Assembly: GCA_018398765.1 (NCBI GenBank)
Contig: JAHBMJ010001166.1
Location: 5,165-22,464 of the forward strand
Direction: 5' to 3'
Length of the DNA stretch: 17,300 nt
Source: Chromera velia
Taxonomy: Eukaryota; Sar; Chromeraceae
The notes under the pieces are model-generated. The model was not told the origin of the DNA. It ran no database searches and saw only the letters and a program-made list of their open reading frames with translations. This document shows, in pieces, positions 1 to 9,015 of the stretch (the first letter of the stretch is position 1; every line of letters starts with the position of its first letter). The position numbers and the translations under genes are program-made.

Positions 1-52
1 ATAAGGGAACCCAAGGGAACGAAAACATTGCACAGTCATCGTGCGAGCTCAC

Positions 53-186
53 CTCTGGGTCGTTCAATGTAGCGAAGAACTGTCCCTCCACACAGGCCCC
101 TCTGCCAGTGGAAGTTGACGGGGTGTCGTTGAAATGCGCGTCGGAGGAGTCGGGCCCTGTCGCAGAAGCAATGTAAGGACCCAGCT
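53..186 (-). CDS. Candidate internal exon of an unidentified gene
   Basis: On the minus strand a 134-nt open segment runs from a pyrimidine-tract acceptor (CCTTCTCCAG, exon from 186) to a consensus donor (GAG then GTGAGC, exon end 53). After two bases of a split codon it reads 44 codons without a stop. The peptide begins LGPYIASATGPDSSDAHF and ends GACVEGQFFATLNDPE; its composition is protein-like, with no low-complexity bias. No neighbouring exon in a compatible phase could be fixed upstream (187-800), and the downstream intron runs off the window edge. I do not recognise the protein. It could also be a chance open stretch between splice-like sites. Confidence 0.35.
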
Positions 187-2002
187 CTGGAGAAGGTGGT
201 TCTCTGTGCCGTGCCGTCTCCTGAGTTTTCCCTTTGGTTTCGTCTTGGCCGTTCCTTCTGTGCCCGTCTACCCTGCCTCGATTCTCCTCTCTTTCATACC
301 GAATGCATCGCTTGAAGACCAACATGAGAGGGAATGCCGGTCGACGGCTGCGCTGCTTCCTGCTAGCCAAGGAAGCCTGCCGTTTGGGATACAAATGTGA
401 GACAGACTCCAGAACAGATGTGAACAAAGGCTCGTCAACCACAATGAAACCATCTGTAGTCCCATTCTGTTTGTCTTTTTCAACCTCCTTGGATGAAGGA
501 AAAGCGACAAAATGGGACGAAAGCTCTGAAGCCACGCAGACAGAAGCCAGGATCCAACGGAAAAGTGAAAAAAACGATCGAGGCACCAGTCCGTTTCACA
601 CCGGCCCGAATCAGCTCGAACAGAAAAGCGGCGCTTCCTGAATTTCCGCACAGGAAAAACAACGGAGGGCGTGTGTGTCGATACGCTAAAGGGTCGATAG
701 GAGAAGTGGTACCCTGAAGCGCCTTGATTCCGTGCAGGATTGGTGTAGACTGCATGAATTATAAGGCGGGTGCTGACGTAACCTTTTGACATCAATTATA
801 GTCGGGTTGATCATGCATGAAACATTCATGAAACTGCAACACATTGCAACATGCAATACTGCAACAGCATACAACAGATCAGTGTGCACATATACAAGTT
901 TGCATTCGCGCGAAGGCAAGTCTGAGAATTAAGTTTAATTAATTGTGCGTCCTCAGAGAGCAGCTCAGCAAAATCCGACTCATTTGTCCGAGGCCCTGAG
1001 AAGTATCGGAAATTAGCATAAAAATTCTGTGTGCATGCACGTGATTTTTAGGTACCGCTGTATGAATGAGTGTAAATGAGTGAAAACCCCATAAGACACC
1101 CATCGGAGTATCATTCGAGGTAATCCGAAGCTCAGTATACCTCTATATAATTATCTGTAATAACTACATTTTTTATTATAGTGCCTCAGGCTTGCAACAT
1201 TCAGTAACGTCCGCATGGCAAAGTGTCCAGTACTTTGTCATCAAAATTTTGAAGTTAAAAGTTTTTATTTTTTTTTTATGGATTCGGTTCAGTATATAAA
1301 TTTAGCGTCAGAACTTAGGCTCTCTATTTATTCATAATTGCCGTCAGTACTTTTGGTCTAGCTCTTGGTGTCTGTACCATTTTCTAATTAAACACCATAA
1401 AATCCTATAAAACTTCTTTAAAAATCTAGAGCTTGTTTACTATAGGCCAAATATGGGGGGGGACCTGCATTTAAGATCCGTTCCTAGCATGTCCACCTCT
1501 TTCTTACTCTTCCTTCCATCTATGCACCGTTGCAACACCTGTAGCTATATTACATCACGCTAAGTTCTAGTCGATCGATCAGTCTTGTACGGTTTAATCG
1601 TCCATGAGGATGAGTGCACTGCTGAATCCCCCCATCTCTCCACCTTCGCCTGAGTGGCCTCGCGTGCCCCTAATGCACGCTCTTATACTGCCTGTAGGTG
1701 GACGACTTGCAGCCGCGCTCGGATTCGTCCACACACCTTCCCATATATTTATTGTTCTGACACTCTAGTCTGTCTTGCAATAGATTTTTCAACACTGGCC
1801 GCGCCTGCGGCCTGGTTCTTTCAAGACTGTCTATGCCTTCTACACAAAATTTCACTTTATTTTAGCTATCCCTGTGGCACAGGCGTTTCAAGTTTAGCCG
1901 CGCCGTACGTGCGGTGCTTAAAGCCGCTGCTAAGCCACGCTTCAAGTTTATGAGAGTGTTAAGGGGGTTTCTAGGGGGTTTGTTTAATATGTAAAACATA
2001 AT
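187..2002. other. No supportable gene; AT-rich intergenic DNA
   Basis: Short open frames occur on both strands at 187-800 and 1650-1950, but they overlap each other in several frames, have no domain-like content and have no convincing splice sites. From 900 to 1450 the sequence is AT-rich with T and A runs. A run of nine G's lies near 1455. Part of 187-800 may be the intron upstream of the candidate exon at 53-186. Confidence 0.5.
833..884. repeat. Degenerate TGCAAC-type short repeat
   Basis: Several imperfect copies of TGCAAC/TGCAAT/CAACA follow one another just after a GATCATGCATGA motif. It looks like a decayed microsatellite with no evident function. Confidence 0.4.
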
Positions 2003-2545
2003 TATTAGTTGTCTTCTCTGTTATCGGGCGCCTTCACTAACTAAAAAGAACAAGGCTACCAGTCAGAGTTGCACAGCTCTGACACCGCTCTAGAGACTTA
2101 CATCAAAGGATAACTCTTCGAGCTTCTCTCTTCATAGAAACATAACTTGCTCATGCAAAGAGTCGCTTCGTTCAACTTCATTCCGGCGCACCTCTTCTTC
2201 GATCTGATATTAAACCACTCTCAGGCTTTCTGGTGCTCTGCCTGTATATGTCGCATTAATTGCATACACTTCATTGCATCAGTCTGCACGAAATATCATT
2301 GCATCAGTCTGCACGAAATAGACAGACGTACCTGATAAGTGCGGTATGCACGTGAACTGCTTTCAGGTTCTCGTCTGGCGCAATTTCTTTTAGTAGCGCG
2401 GCGGCGTGCACCACTTTGATGTGGCAGTGCCAAAGTCTACAACCTCTTTCTACTTAAAATATATCAGATTCTACTTTTCTTTCTGTTTGCAACGTACTTT
2501 TTGAATTAAAGATTCTTCATGAAGTATGGGAAAGTGGGCACAACT
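2003..2545 (-). repeat. 3' LTR of the retrotransposon
   Basis: This 543-bp direct copy of 6947-7455 differs by about 38 substitutions, nearly all transitions, and by three small insertions (4, 25 and 6 bp). Its terminal bases have decayed: the end that should read CAACA reads CTAATA, and the first T of the minus-strand start is A. The transition bias suggests an old insertion with cytosine deamination, an inference from a hand alignment. Confidence 0.75.
2271..2320. repeat. 25-bp tandem duplication inside the 3' LTR
   Basis: Two identical 25-bp units (2271-2295 and 2296-2320, starting TCATTGCATCAGTCTGCACG) stand side by side. The other LTR has one unit, at 7212-7236. The duplication therefore arose after the two LTRs diverged. 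Confidence 0.85.
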
Positions 2546-2549
2546 ATCA

Positions 2550-2560
2550 CTCCCCTCTTT
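2550..2560 (-). other. Polypurine tract before the 3' LTR
   Basis: The minus strand reads AAAGAGGGGAG followed by TGAT and then the LTR. A purine run immediately upstream of the 3' LTR primes plus-strand DNA synthesis in LTR elements, and its position fits the primer-binding site at the other end. Confidence 0.65.
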
Positions 2561-2709
2561 AACTCTGTTCGTCCTCAAACAGATCATACAAGCTTCTCGG
2601 ACAAGTTAGAAACACGTCAGCATGGCATAAACCACTGAACCCTCGGGCTTCCCGATGTCCCGCCAGGTTTGTCTAACCATCAATGCACATTCGCACAAAG
2701 GTTTTCTGA

Positions 2710-2717
2710 CGCATGTA
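2710..2717. repeat. Target-site duplication, left (CGCATGTA)
   Basis: CGCATGTA lies directly outside the left end TAATGACC of the hAT element and is identical to 4760-4767. An 8-bp duplication is the hallmark of hAT transposition. Confidence 0.85.
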
Positions 2718-2798
2718 TAATGACCATGTTTGATTTGATTATATTTGATTTGATTATATTTGATTTGATTTGATTTGATTTAATTTGATTTGATTTGA
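2718..2798 (+). repeat. hAT left terminal inverted repeat with TTTGA array
   Basis: The terminal 20 bp match the right end with one mismatch. They run into tandem TTTGA/TTTGATTTGATTA units to about 2798. Confidence 0.85.
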
Positions 2799-2805
2799 GC
2801 TTCAA

Positions 2806-2828
2806 CCTCAAATATTTGATATTTGAGG
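2806..2828. repeat. Perfect 9-bp hairpin in the subterminal region
   Basis: CCTCAAATA (2806-2814) pairs with TATTTGAGG (2820-2828) around the loop TTTGA. Related CTCAAAT/ATTTGAG pieces recur at the right end of the element (4610-4730), so this may be a subterminal transposase-binding motif. Confidence 0.6.
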
Positions 2829-3153
2829 TAAGATTTGAGGTTAACCTCTTAGGGTTCCTTACTGAGTCACTGACTTACTGTCACTCTGATCATTTTTCTC
2901 ATGACAATAGTTATCAGAACATTTCTGATGTATGTTTCAAAAATTTAAAAATATATACATATAATTATAACTTATCAGTTCCGTAAAAAAAATATGCCTG
3001 TGTGGCAGTGTATATACACTAGTCACTGAGACTCACTCTAGTACTAATAGAGATTAAGAACGTAAAATTGATAGATTTGAAATTGTATATGACTTTTTGT
3101 TGATACGATAAAGTTAGAGCACGTACCAAAATTGAGGTGACAATCACTCAGCT

Positions 3154-4381
3154 TTATGGCACTTCCTTTTCCTCTTCTTCATGATCACTTTCTTCAATGT
3201 GAATCGAATCGATCGGTGGTGGGAGCTGCTGAGAGCTTTTTCTCTGGCTTTTCGGCTTTCCAGGAGTGGGTGCTCCTGGGCTTCTATTCGGTTGCGGAGA
3301 GATGACAACGGGGTGAGACGGAGAACCGCGCACACGTTTGCTATTGCTGTTGGTGTTGGAACCGTCCTGTTTCTGGGCAGCTAAGCATCCAGAGTTGGTA
3401 AGTTCGGCTACCCTCTGTGCCGCGCCAGGGCCGACAACAAGCCCCTTGTGTTGGAGGTGAATATAGAGAGGTCGGTAGCCTTCCTCACCCGGAGTGATGA
3501 CTTTCTCAGGAGGGGGAAGTTTCCCCCCAGCCTTCTCAGCATTTGCGTCTGCGGCCGCCTCCTTTGGTTTCAAATTGGTCCTCCCGCCGGGCCCTGCAGG
3601 AGCGGCCCCCCCTCCAGCACTGTCAGCAGCCCCCCCGCTGCCTTTTCCCTTGCCTTTCTGGAACTGCTCCACACCGACAGGGAATGTGGTCGCAGCCTTT
3701 CGACGCTCGGGGTCAGGGGCATGCTGCAATCTCTCGTGGTTCACATCCAAAATGTCCCAGTCATACAGCATGTCTCCGGTGGCGAATCGGTCAAAAGCGG
3801 GGTACCTCACCCGTGGATCCGTCTCGTAGGCGACAATCTGCTTCTCATGCACCTTCACCAACTTATCAGCCCAGTTCCGTTGAGCCAACGGGAGGAGGCA
3901 CGTCAGATTGTTCTGAAACCCNACTGGCCAGAAAGTCAGTGGTCAGCATATCGCACTTGATTCTCTTCTCATGCGTCTCTGCATATGGTGCGACCACGGC
4001 TTCTGCTTCATCTTTGGTGGGGAAAAACGTTCGCACGTCAGGCTGCTTCGTCCCCCCCGCCCCCTCCGACCGCTTCTCCTGTCTTTCTTGGAGCAGCTGC
4101 ACATGTTTGTCAGACGTGATCGTCAAGCCATGCTGATTGATGAGGTGGGTTTGAAAAGAACTGGTTGCCGCTGCTGCATACTCACAGCCACAAATAGTTT
4201 CTCCTTCCCCCTCGGCTCCTTGTATTTTCACCTGACACTGAATCACATTTGCCCCCTTTTGCACGGACCATATTTTTTTTGCGTACCCGGCTCTAAAAAC
4301 AAATGCCTCCTTCTTCCCGTTCGACCCTGTCGGATTGTGTGACATGTCTTTACGGGGTGTAAAATGTTTGCAGACGCTCAA
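3154..4381 (-). CDS. BED-finger-like protein of the hAT element, frame interrupted at an N
   Basis: Two minus-strand frames overlap near an ambiguous base at 3922. The upstream frame starts at ATG 4381 and the downstream frame ends at 3154. Treating the N as an extra base joins them into one frame of 408 codons, so the break is probably an assembly error, though a real frameshift cannot be excluded. Residues 37-84 resemble a BED zinc finger: an IW pair (37-38), Cys49, a Cys-Gly-Cys at 64-66, then TSSFQTHLINQH (73-84) with His79 and His84 spaced as in BED fingers. The usual first CxxC pair is not standard. The C-terminal half is Gly/Ala/Pro/Lys-rich with an acidic tail (ESDHEEEEKE). I see no hAT catalytic DDE region and no C-terminal dimerisation block, so DNA binding without catalysis is the safer inference. 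The segment is GC-rich against its AT-rich flanks, as expected of coding sequence. Confidence 0.6.
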
Positions 4382-4718
4382 AAAGGGGGCCGTAAAAGAT
4401 GTTCCAGCACCAGAAAAGTCAACACAGCTGTTCGGGAAAACGTTCAGCTGATCGGTTTACCTCTGCATGAAGTAAAAGGGGGTGAAACGTCAATTTCAGT
4501 GCAGCTCAAAACGTTTTTTTTTTGAGAGCAAACCATCAAGATTTAGGTTTTTTCATTTGAATCAGCATGCGTGACGGATCGGTACTTGCAAAAGTTTTTT
4601 CGGGACCTTCATATTTGAGGTTGAAAGTCATATTGATCAAATATTTGATCGTATTTGATAGGTCTTTAAACACTAGGTCCTCCCTGACTGGATATTTGAT
4701 TTGAGCTTAAGCCCTACC

Positions 4719-4759
4719 TCAAATCAAATCAAATCAAATCAAATCAAACATGGTCACTA
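4719..4759 (-). repeat. hAT right terminal inverted repeat with TTTGA array
   Basis: Read on the minus strand from 4759, it begins TAGTGACCATGTTTGATTTG and continues in TTTGA units to about 4719, mirroring the left end. Confidence 0.85.
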
Positions 4760-4767
4760 CGCATGTA
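4760..4767. repeat. Target-site duplication, right (CGCATGTA)
   Basis: Identical to 2710-2717 and directly abutting the right end of the hAT element. Confidence 0.85.
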
Positions 4768-5838
4768 CATCAAGACGCTTTCTTCCAACAACAGCTGTCA
4801 AACCATTCATTCGCCTACCATTCATTTCGCACACCATTCAGTTCACATAATGGTGGCCCCTCTCTCTGGAACCCGGCCAAGATTCCTTTGAGAGCCATCA
4901 TACTTCACACAGGCACATTCACATTCATTGCTTTGAAATTCTCTTCAAATTCATTCTTTCACTCAGTAAAGATCTTTCTTGAAAGAGAATGAATAAGGGT
5001 GAAGAATGAAGAAATAAAGACGAAGAAAATGTGAGAACGTCTAAACAACTTTCTTTGATGATTCTGCAAACATTCTTTCCTCTTCTCTTTGACTCCTGCC
5101 AGTTGTTTCTCCTTTTCCCCCTTTGTTAGTTGCGTGAACCTCTCACGCCTCCTCTACCTCTTCTTCTTTCTCGTCTTCTATCTTGTTCTAGCTTGCGACC
5201 AAGCCTGTCGTCACAGCGTCGCTTGCTTTCTTCAAGAAGACTCCATGCACAATATTGCTCCATGTGGCGATTCTCTCGCTTCACTGGCTCTTCTTTTCTT
5301 TTTCATGTGATGTAGCGGTGCTCCCGCTCTCTTCTTTCCGTCTCTACTCCTCTTTGGTCAACTCTTTCTGCAAAATCTTCTCTCTTTACAGATCCCCACG
5401 GAGCCCGTTCCCTTTGAGTACCATTTGGCACCATCTAGAGGGATCACGCATCTCTGTTTCATCCAAAGCAAATGTCTCTCGCTTTTGCATGGTCTTTCTA
5501 TGGCCTGCTTCAAAAGAAAACAAACTGTCAACCAGCATGCGATACTTTCTGTCTCTCGTCACTCATACAGCTAACGCAAACAAACGCAATTTCCTGTCAG
5601 ACTGCAAAGCGATAGACAAAGTATGCCATGTCGTGTAAAGGAGCCAGTGGAATGTCGAGGACGCTTGTCCCACACTGATGCCGATTTCCTCCTTCTCGGC
5701 AATTCAGAAGGCAAACATTTCCACCAGAGCTCTTCTCTTCTCCGGCTTCCTCTTTTTTCGCTTTGCAGTCAGTCTGGCGCGTTTTTGCACGGCGCTGACT
5801 CTCGCTTCCCTTCTTTTCGCTTTCTTTTCTCTCTACAG
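4768..5838. other. Retrotransposon interior, pyrimidine-rich on the plus strand, no firm gene
   Basis: This stretch lies inside the LTR element. From about 5060 the plus strand is markedly C/T-rich, and several open frames overlap in different frames, which is what such composition produces by chance. One strong acceptor-like site (TCTCTCTTTACAG, ending 5391) is followed by open frames, but no donor of compatible phase stands out. No gag or pol similarity is visible on the minus (element-sense) strand. Confidence 0.45.
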
Positions 5839-6612
5839 ACTACCAAGCAACCCGATCGATACCCCCAGCATTCCCAGTCCCCGAACAAAGAATAAGGCCA
5901 AACAGGGTATGTGCATACAGATCGGATCTCGGCAGTCGCGGAGCATGTAGTTTTGTCTCTCTATGTCTCTCTATTCTGTCTCAACTTAAAAACTTACTCA
6001 CTTGTACGTCGATCCAGGACCTCTCTCCGTCTGAACTCGCTCTCTCTCGATCTTTGCGTCTTCTGCTTGCCGTCGCTGCTATGGGGTACGGAAGGAGACG
6101 GAAACACAGCGCAGAATCTTCTGATACTTTCCTTTTCTCTGCTGACTGGAATGGACACGCCCGCTTCCGTTTCTCTTCTTCTCTCGCGGCCTGCTTTCTT
6201 CACTCCAAAGAAGAGACGAGCTTTTATCAACGGAACAAAAGAAAAGAATTCATTCATATTTCTTTCTTATCCATATGCTTCCCTCTTCTTTGCCTCTGAC
6301 TCTTTCGCTTCAACTCTGGCTTCTGCAATCTTTCGCGTCGGTGTTGAGGGCAGGTGGATGGTCGGGCACGCGGCCACACAGTGCCGAGAATACTCCCCCT
6401 CACTCGGTCTCCTGGAACAGACCCTCCACCCGATCTCTGCTTTTCTCGCTTCGGCCTCACTTCTCCCAGAGTCCCACAGACTGAGTCGTCGGCACCACGG
6501 CAACTTTCTGTGGTGTTGGGTGGGCTGTAGGCACGCTATTCTTCATTTCTCCGACCCGGCGTCAAGGCAGAAGGATAAAGTAGCTGTCCATCGCTTGACC
6601 GGTCTGACCTGA
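5839..6612 (+). CDS. Candidate three-exon gene segment, antisense to the retrotransposon
   Basis: Three plus-strand segments connect in a consistent phase. The first is 5839-5906 (acceptor CTCTCTACAG, donor GTATGT). The second is 6018-6085 (acceptor GATCCAG, donor GTACGG). The third is 6354-6612 (acceptor GGGCAG) and ends at TGA 6610-6612. The middle segment reads DLSPSELALSRSLRLLLAVA, followed by AMG. The last begins WMVGHAATQCREYSPSLGLL. No start exon was found and I recognise no family. Because introns antisense to a retroelement survive reverse transcription, this could be a captured host-gene fragment. Equally, it may be coincidence in C/T-rich DNA, where acceptor-like sites are common. 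Confidence 0.25.
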
Positions 6613-6932
6613 AGTTCCCTTCTCTGGTTCGATCAGTGCTTCAGCTCCACCGCTTGCCTCGACGTTGCTCTTCTCCTTGCAAGCTGTTCCCACTGACAGC
6701 TACCCAAACAAAGCTGTAAAAGAAACGGAACAGAAACAGGTTTTCAAGACATCTGGCTCAACTCCAAAGGGAACAAGATTGTGACATTTCGGGCAGCACT
6801 AAAGAAATGTCAGTCTGTGTACATGCCCTTTTCAAAAAAGAATGTCAAGACTTTCAACAGCGTAACGTAAAGGGCTCAACTTTCCCAAGGTTTCTGGAGC
6901 GAACGATTTGGTAGGGCTCCCCCAGCCAGATA
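6613..6932. other. Retrotransposon 5' untranslated interior, no gene
   Basis: On the element-sense (minus) strand this follows the primer-binding site and is where a gag leader would lie. No open frame of useful length is present on either strand. Confidence 0.5.
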
Positions 6933-6943
6933 CTCTGCTACCA
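6933..6943 (-). other. Primer-binding site (tRNA-iMet type)
   Basis: On the minus strand TGGTAGCAGAG begins 3 nt after the LTR end CCAACA. It is complementary to the 3' end CUCUGCUACCA found in some eukaryotic initiator tRNA-Met species, such as the vertebrate one. This is the standard location of the minus-strand DNA primer site of LTR elements. The host tRNA sequence is not in this window, so the match to the host tRNA is untested. Confidence 0.7.
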
Positions 6944-6946
6944 GTT

Positions 6947-7455
6947 TGTTGGCTGCCTTCTTTGTTATCGGGCGCCTTCACTAACTAAAAAGAACAAGGC
7001 TACCAGTCAGAGTTGCGCGGCTCTGACACCGCTCTAGGGACTTACATCAAAGGATAACTGTTCGAGCTTCTGTCTTCATAGAAACACAACTTGCTCATGC
7101 AAAGAGTCGCTTCGTTCAACTTCATTCCGGCGTACCTCTTCTTCGATCTGATAAACCATTCTCGGGCTTTCTATTGCTCTGCCTGTATGTGTTGCATTGA
7201 TTGCATGCACTTCATTGCATCAGTCTGCACGAAATAGACAGACGCACCTGATAAGTGCGGTATGCGCGCAAACTACTTTCAGGTTCTCGTCTGGCGCAAT
7301 TTCCTTCAGTAGCGCGGCGGCGCGCACCACTTCGATGTGGCGGTGCCAAAGTCTACAACCTCTTTCTACTCAAAACATATCTACTTTTCTTTCTGTCTGC
7401 AATGTACTTTTTGAATTAAAGATTCGTCATAAAGTATCGGAAAGTGAGCACAACA
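6947..7455 (-). repeat. 5' LTR of the retrotransposon
   Basis: This 509-bp copy starts TGTTGTGC and ends CCAACA on the minus strand. It matches 2003-2545 over its whole length. The match ends at the primer-binding site on one side and at unrelated GC-rich DNA after 7455 on the other. It has a single copy of the 25-bp unit that is doubled in the other LTR. A conserved short stem (GTCAGAG/CTCTGAC) occurs in both copies. Confidence 0.75.
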
Positions 7456-7545
7456 ACGGGGTAGGCGCGTGCGGCCGCGGAGCGGACCTACAGAACGGCC
7501 CCCCCGGGACAGCCCGCCGAGCATGCGTCAGGCGTGTGGCAGTCT
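7456..7545. other. GC-rich patch between two mobile elements
   Basis: About 90 bp are strongly GC-rich, including a NotI-like GCGGCCGC and a CCCCCCCGGG run. They lie between the LTR end and the MITE in otherwise AT-rich DNA. No open frame or RNA gene is apparent. It may be a remnant of older host DNA or of another element. Confidence 0.5.
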
Positions 7546-7552
7546 TAACGGT
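7546..7552. repeat. MITE target-site duplication, left (TAACGGT)
   Basis: Identical to 7788-7794 on the other side of the MITE. One base (7553) separates it from the matching inverted repeat. Confidence 0.7.
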
Positions 7553-7553
7553 G

Positions 7554-7787
7554 CTAGGCTCTGCACTCCACAAATAAAAAAAAAAAAAAAAAGTTTCCAA
7601 TCTTTTTTTTCTTTTTTTATTTATCAACCAAAACATACATAGTTTTTGTGTAACACCCTGTGCAACACTCTTGCAACACTTGAACAACAGTTGTTTGTCT
7701 ATTGACTGCCATGATAAATAAATAAAAAACACATTTAAAAAAGGTTTTTCCGATTTTTTATTTTTTTTTATGTAGTGCGGAGCCTAG
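7554..7787. mobile_element. MITE-like element with 14-bp inverted repeats
   Basis: The ends CTAGGCTCTGCACT (7554-7567) and CTAGGCTCCGCACT (reverse complement of 7774-7787) match at 13 of 14 positions. TAACGGT stands at both sides (7546-7552 and 7788-7794), a 7-bp duplication or an 8-bp one with a mismatched last base. The 234-bp body has long A and T runs just inside the ends and no coding capacity. Length, terminal repeats and duplication fit a miniature inverted-repeat element. The superfamily is unclear because the ends do not fit the hAT T/C-A-A/G-N-G pattern. Confidence 0.75.
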
Positions 7788-7794
7788 TAACGGT
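7788..7794. repeat. MITE target-site duplication, right (TAACGGT)
   Basis: Identical to 7546-7552 and directly adjacent to the right inverted repeat. Confidence 0.7.
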
Positions 7795-8053
7795 ACAAAC
7801 AACATAGTTGCAGCAACACTGTCAGAGCAACACATCAACAACAGATTGTAAAAGAAGTGAGACTGATCTCAGTATTGGAAAGAAACATAAAGCGTGAATA
7901 TACAGAGATGGAAAGATGGAAACAGACATAACGTTGAATCCATGTATATATCTGAATTAATTCATTCGGAAAGCAATACAGACGTATATACATGCGAAAC
8001 CAAAATTACTTGATAAGCAATATAGAAAGAAATTCAAAGGATCTTACCAGAAC

Positions 8054-8061
8054 GACTCAAA
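8054..8061. repeat. Target-site duplication, left (GACTCAAA)
   Basis: GACTCAAA abuts the left end TAAGGCTG of the second hAT-like element and is identical to 10311-10318. Confidence 0.8.
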
Positions 8062-8075
8062 TAAGGCTGAGAAAA

Positions 8076-8157
8076 GGTGCATAAGGTGCTGGTGCTGGTG
8101 CAAAAACAAGTTTGCACCTTAAATCAGGTGCAAAACAGGTGTAAAATAAGGTACACC
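8076..8157. repeat. Left subterminal GGTGCA cluster
   Basis: Copies of GGTGCA/GGTGCT/GGTGTA, one inverted copy TGCACC (8113-8118) and GGTACACC (8150-8157) lie directly inside the left end of the element. Confidence 0.75.
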
Positions 8158-9015
8158 GTATACTCTATAAAAACTAGGTTTTTAGAGTTGATTTCTAGTG
8201 TTTCTAACGGCCAAAAAGCGCCTCAATCAAGGCCTAAAAGCTTTTTATGATATAGATTTGCTACACTGATTTTTACTATGTGAAACAACTTAAAATGTTA
8301 CTAGAAATGTCAGTGAAAAGACGATAACGGGCGATAAAAAGCAAAAATAAAAAATATGACAAATAAAGACTATATATCTCTGACTATCTCATGACTTCGG
8401 TCTCTTTCTGGCTCTCTTTTCTCAATTTAAACAACGTTTTTTACCTGTCCAATGTTTGAATATGTTTGGCGCTGGTTGCGTGCTGCTCTGTAGTCCAGTT
8501 CTGTCCCTACAGTCCATACTAGGGTCCATAAAACCTTCAAACTGCATGATGCCCCTTTGGAGCAAACTCATGAAGAAAACAACTACAAATGGTACATTTT
8601 CATGAAAAAGAAAAAGAAGAAAGAATGAAATAAAAGAAGGTTTTTTAAATTTGTATTTCTTCTCTGAGCAAGGGCAAGCGAGGGCCTGATCTCAAGGCTC
8701 AGCGTCATACCTTAGCTCTCTTCTTCACCCATCCCCTAGCTCACCCCCCCCCAAAACGACAACAGAGGACAAAAAAGAGCAAGAAGAGAAAGAAGAAAAG
8801 GAGAAAGAAGAAGAGAGAGCAGGCTTCTTACAGACTTTCTTTCACTCGAAGTTCGACTTGAAAGTCGACCTCAGTATGTCGTCTTTCTTCCCTTAGGTTA
8901 GAAACTCCTCTGGTTTGATGCGGGCTGGTTGGAGCAAAGGGGAGGCTTTGGTTTTCAAGTTGGCTTTTGATTTGGGTTTAGCTTTGAAGAATGAGAAAAA
9001 TATGAACAGAGTTGG

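Larger units (their letters stand above)
2718..4759 (-). mobile_element. hAT-family DNA transposon with a BED-finger-like gene
   Basis: The element is 2042 bp. Its ends are TAATGACCATGTTTGATTTG (left) and TAGTGACCATGTTTGATTTG (right, reverse complement), 19 of 20 matching. Both fit the hAT terminal pattern T/C-A-A/G-N-G, and both are flanked by the perfect 8-bp repeat CGCATGTA. Each end continues into an array of TTTGA-type units that probably acts as subterminal transposase-binding sequence; that is inferred from other hAT elements. The only substantial gene reads on the minus strand and is too short for a full hAT transposase (usually 600-plus residues). The copy is therefore probably an internally deleted or otherwise non-autonomous derivative. 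It is inserted in the interior of the LTR retrotransposon, 165 bp from the 3' LTR, and is younger than that element. Confidence 0.85.
2003..7455 (-). mobile_element. Non-autonomous LTR retrotransposon (copia-like signals), split by a hAT element
   Basis: Two direct copies of a ~0.5-kb sequence flank a 4.4-kb interior. On the minus strand the order is 5' LTR (7455 to 6947), a primer-binding site TGGTAGCAGAG 3 nt inside it, an interior, a polypurine tract, then the 3' LTR (2545 to 2003). The 5' LTR ends form the short inverted repeat TGTTG...CAACA, as expected of LTRs. Removing the nested hAT insertion leaves only about 2.3 kb of interior. I see no gag, protease, reverse transcriptase, RNase H or integrase in it, so the element depends on another for mobility or is a deletion derivative. 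The flanking 5-mers (ATAAT left, ACGGG right) do not match, so no target-site duplication survives. A recombinant or rearranged element is possible. The Ty1/copia assignment rests only on the tRNA-iMet-type primer site and the GGGGAGTG-type polypurine tract. Confidence 0.72.

Noticed and set aside
268-795. 175-codon minus-strand open frame
   Set aside because: Overlaps other open frames on both strands, has no domain-like content and no splice context; treated as chance.
2718-4750. CRISPR-like array from the regular TTTGA repeats
   Set aside because: The units are 5-bp tandem repeats without spacers, at the inverted ends of a transposon in a eukaryotic context.
5911-6612. Unspliced 233-codon plus-strand open frame
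   Set aside because: Most of it is C/T-rich sequence read as Ser/Leu/Phe. Only the spliced interpretation of its last part is kept, at low confidence.
1998-7460. Target-site duplication for the LTR element
   Set aside because: Flanking 5-mers ATAAT and ACGGG do not match; none is claimed.
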